From NCBI GenBank assembly GCA_020024215.1, contig JAHHUC010000011.1, positions 1 to 40,314 on the forward strand: a stretch of 40,314 nucleotides of DNA. The letters are read 5' to 3'. A program made the position numbers and the translations under genes. Source of the DNA: Oscillospiraceae bacterium. Its GTDB lineage: Bacteria; Bacillota; Clostridia; Oscillospirales; Ruminococcaceae. Numbering within the stretch: the stretch's first letter is position 1; every line of letters starts with the position of its first letter. This document shows, piece by piece, positions 39,205-40,314 of this stretch. The notes under the pieces were generated by a model. It made no database searches and had not been told where the DNA came from. It saw only the letters and a list, made by a program, of their open reading frames with translations.

Positions 39205-40122
39205 TTATGTTATTTTGCCGTTTGCTGCCTTGTCCTTTTTTATAAGTATCACGGATATGATTATTATGCACATGCCTGCTGTTTTGCCTATGGTAAGCGG
39301 CTCCTTAAGCACCAGAAAGCCCAGAATGAGAGCTACCACCGGATTTATATAGGCGTATGTGGAAACCAGCGCCGGCTTCCATATTTTCAAAAGGCATATA
39401 TAGGACATAAAGCCTATCAGAGAATCCGCTATTGCAAGATATAAAGCCGGAATCAGCTCCGGTATACCTACGCCCTCCAATTTAAAATCCCCTGTTATGC
39501 TGCCTGTGACAAAAAAGAGGGAGCCGGAAAAAAATGCCTCTATAAAAATTTGTGTCACGGCCGGGCTTTCAACCCTTCTTTCCTTTGAATAAACAGAGCC
39601 TATTGACCAGAAAAGAGAGGCGCACAGTGCAAATATAATGCCTCTTATGTCAGATTTAAGCCGTGAATTTTTAAAAAGTGCCATGAAGCTTATTCCGAAA
39701 AGTCCGCCGAACAATCCCAGCCAGCCCTTCTTGCCCATGGAGTAATTTTTAAGTATGAGGCTGTCGATAATTGTTATAAATATGGGGACAGCTGAAAATA
39801 TGACAGTGACAAGCCCCGAATCGGCATATTTGTTGCCCAAAACAGTGCAGCCGTTGGTGAGAAAATTCATAAGGAAGGCGGTTGTCAAAAGCACACGCCA
39901 CTCTTTGAAGGCTTTCGGCAGCCTTCCCCTTATAAAAAATGAGATGATAAATGCCGCAAGGGCTGTTGTGAGATATCTTATGCAGGAAAAAACTGTTGTC
40001 GGAAGCTTTCCCACTCCGATTTTGGTCGCCAGATTGCTGGTCCCCCACAATATGCATATATTGATGTAGCAGATATAAGGCAGGGCATCCTTCAGCTTTT
40101 TATATATGGCTATCTCCCCCAT
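39205..40122 (-). CDS. EamA/DMT family transporter
   Basis: A 305-residue protein with ten membrane helices formed by two EamA repeats. The first repeat has CILWGTSNLATKIGVGKLPTTVFSCIRYL. The second has ALCASLFWSIGSVYSKE and LLKIWKPALVSTYAYINPVVALILGFLVLKEPLT, the strongly conserved end of the second repeat. Members export or import amino acids and other metabolites. First gene of the operon with proC, the M19-like gene and YfcC. The annotated ATG (40122) has no upstream ribosome binding site; GGGGGAG lies just inside the frame, so the true start may be a few codons later. Confidence 0.92.
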   Translation of the reverse strand: MGEIAIYKKLKDALPYICYINICILWGTSNLATKIGVGKLPTTVFSCIRYLTTALAAFIISFFIRGRLPKAFKEWRVLLTTAFLMNFLTNGCTVLGNKYADSGLVTVIFSAVPIFITIIDSLILKNYSMGKKGWLGLFGGLFGISFMALFKNSRLKSDIRGIIFALCASLFWSIGSVYSKERRVESPAVTQIFIEAFFSGSLFFVTGSITGDFKLEGVGIPELIPALYLAIADSLIGFMSYICLLKIWKPALVSTYAYINPVVALILGFLVLKEPLTIGKTAGMCIIIISVILIKKDKAANGKIT

Positions 40123-40190
40123 ATCATTTGATTTACAGACCGCTGCATTTTTTAGAACTATATATTTTTTAGTAAATTTTCAGTAATTAG

Positions 40191-40219
40191 ATTATAATAC
40201 AGAAATTTTGATTTTTAAA
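40191..40219 (-). promoter_or_regulatory. Probable promoter of the EamA-proC-M19-YfcC operon
   Basis: On minus: TTTAAA (40219-40214), 17-bp spacer, TATAAT (40196-40191). Good -10, modest -35. The remaining DNA to 40314 is very AT-rich and shows no gene. Confidence 0.5.
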
Positions 40220-40314
40220 TAGTAATATATAACATAAATTTAACAAAATATTCTTATACTTTTAATTAAAATTAGAAAATACGGCAAAAAATATTGACTT
40301 TTATTGTATTTCTG

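Noticed and set aside
1..40314. CRISPR array, prophage, toxin-antitoxin or defence island
   Set aside because: No regularly spaced direct repeats, integrase, phage structural genes, or recognised defence or toxin domains were seen on either strand.

Overview
The window reads as chromosomal DNA of a low-to-moderate GC Gram-positive bacterium of the class Clostridia. The signs are strong GGAGG-type ribosome binding sites, many UUG start codons, sigma-A promoters of the TTGACA/TATAAT type, a meso-diaminopimelate operon of the dehydrogenase type, a YveK/YwqD/YwqE-like exopolysaccharide module, a DUF951 gene next to prfA, and an S18 protein with cysteines. Family or genus cannot be read from these data. 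Nearly all genes are ordinary chromosomal ones; the only clear mobile-element trace is a decayed IS1182-type region near 9.96-12.02 kb.

Layout. 1-132: 5' part of a tRNA-Gly(TCC) gene and its promoter (minus). 335-1588: rpsF-ssb-rpsR operon with a structured leader and a terminator. 1633-2156: DtxR/MntR-type regulator. 2393-6248 (minus): dapA-dapB-ddh-lysA, making meso-DAP and lysine; ddh seems to lack an AUG/GUG/UUG start. 6384-7949: sodium-coupled amino-acid (NSS) transporter. 7983-8429 (minus): orphan gene. 8669-9895: AlaX-type mischarged tRNA-Ala editing protein. 9960-12023: degenerate interval bounded by a 30-bp inverted repeat, holding a transposase remnant and an intact histidine phosphatase gene. 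12041-18884 (minus): exopolysaccharide locus (VanZ, chain-length regulator, tyrosine kinase, tyrosine phosphatase, CapD-type dehydratase, EpsG-type polymerase) followed by a separately promoted secreted protein. 19048-19525 (minus): small membrane protein. 19798-24935 (minus): DUF951-prfA-sua5-coaE-slt-M18 aminopeptidase operon.

25070-27145 (plus): S1-domain protein and MFS transporter, lying tail to tail with prmC. 27101-28868 (minus): DUF1385 protein and prmC. 28959-32552 (minus): lipoprotein, response regulator and histidine kinase operon, divergent from an asparaginase gene (32631-33626, plus). 33689-34913: strongly promoted 2-hydroxyacid dehydrogenase. 34951-35774: unknown membrane protein. 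35883-40196 (minus): EamA transporter, proC, M19-dipeptidase-like protein and YfcC transporter.

Functional themes are translation and its quality control (S6, S18, RF1, PrmC, Sua5, AlaX), envelope construction (DAP pathway, exopolysaccharide, lytic transglycosylase), and amino acid or peptide uptake and turnover (NSS, YfcC, EamA, M18, M19-like, asparaginase, ProC). I found no CRISPR array, prophage, toxin-antitoxin pair or recognised defence system. The points most worth a second look are the apparent AUA start of ddh, the transposase remnant with its flanking inverted repeat, the competing hairpins in the rpsF leader, the M19 homologue lacking metal ligands, and the lipoprotein-led two-component operon.
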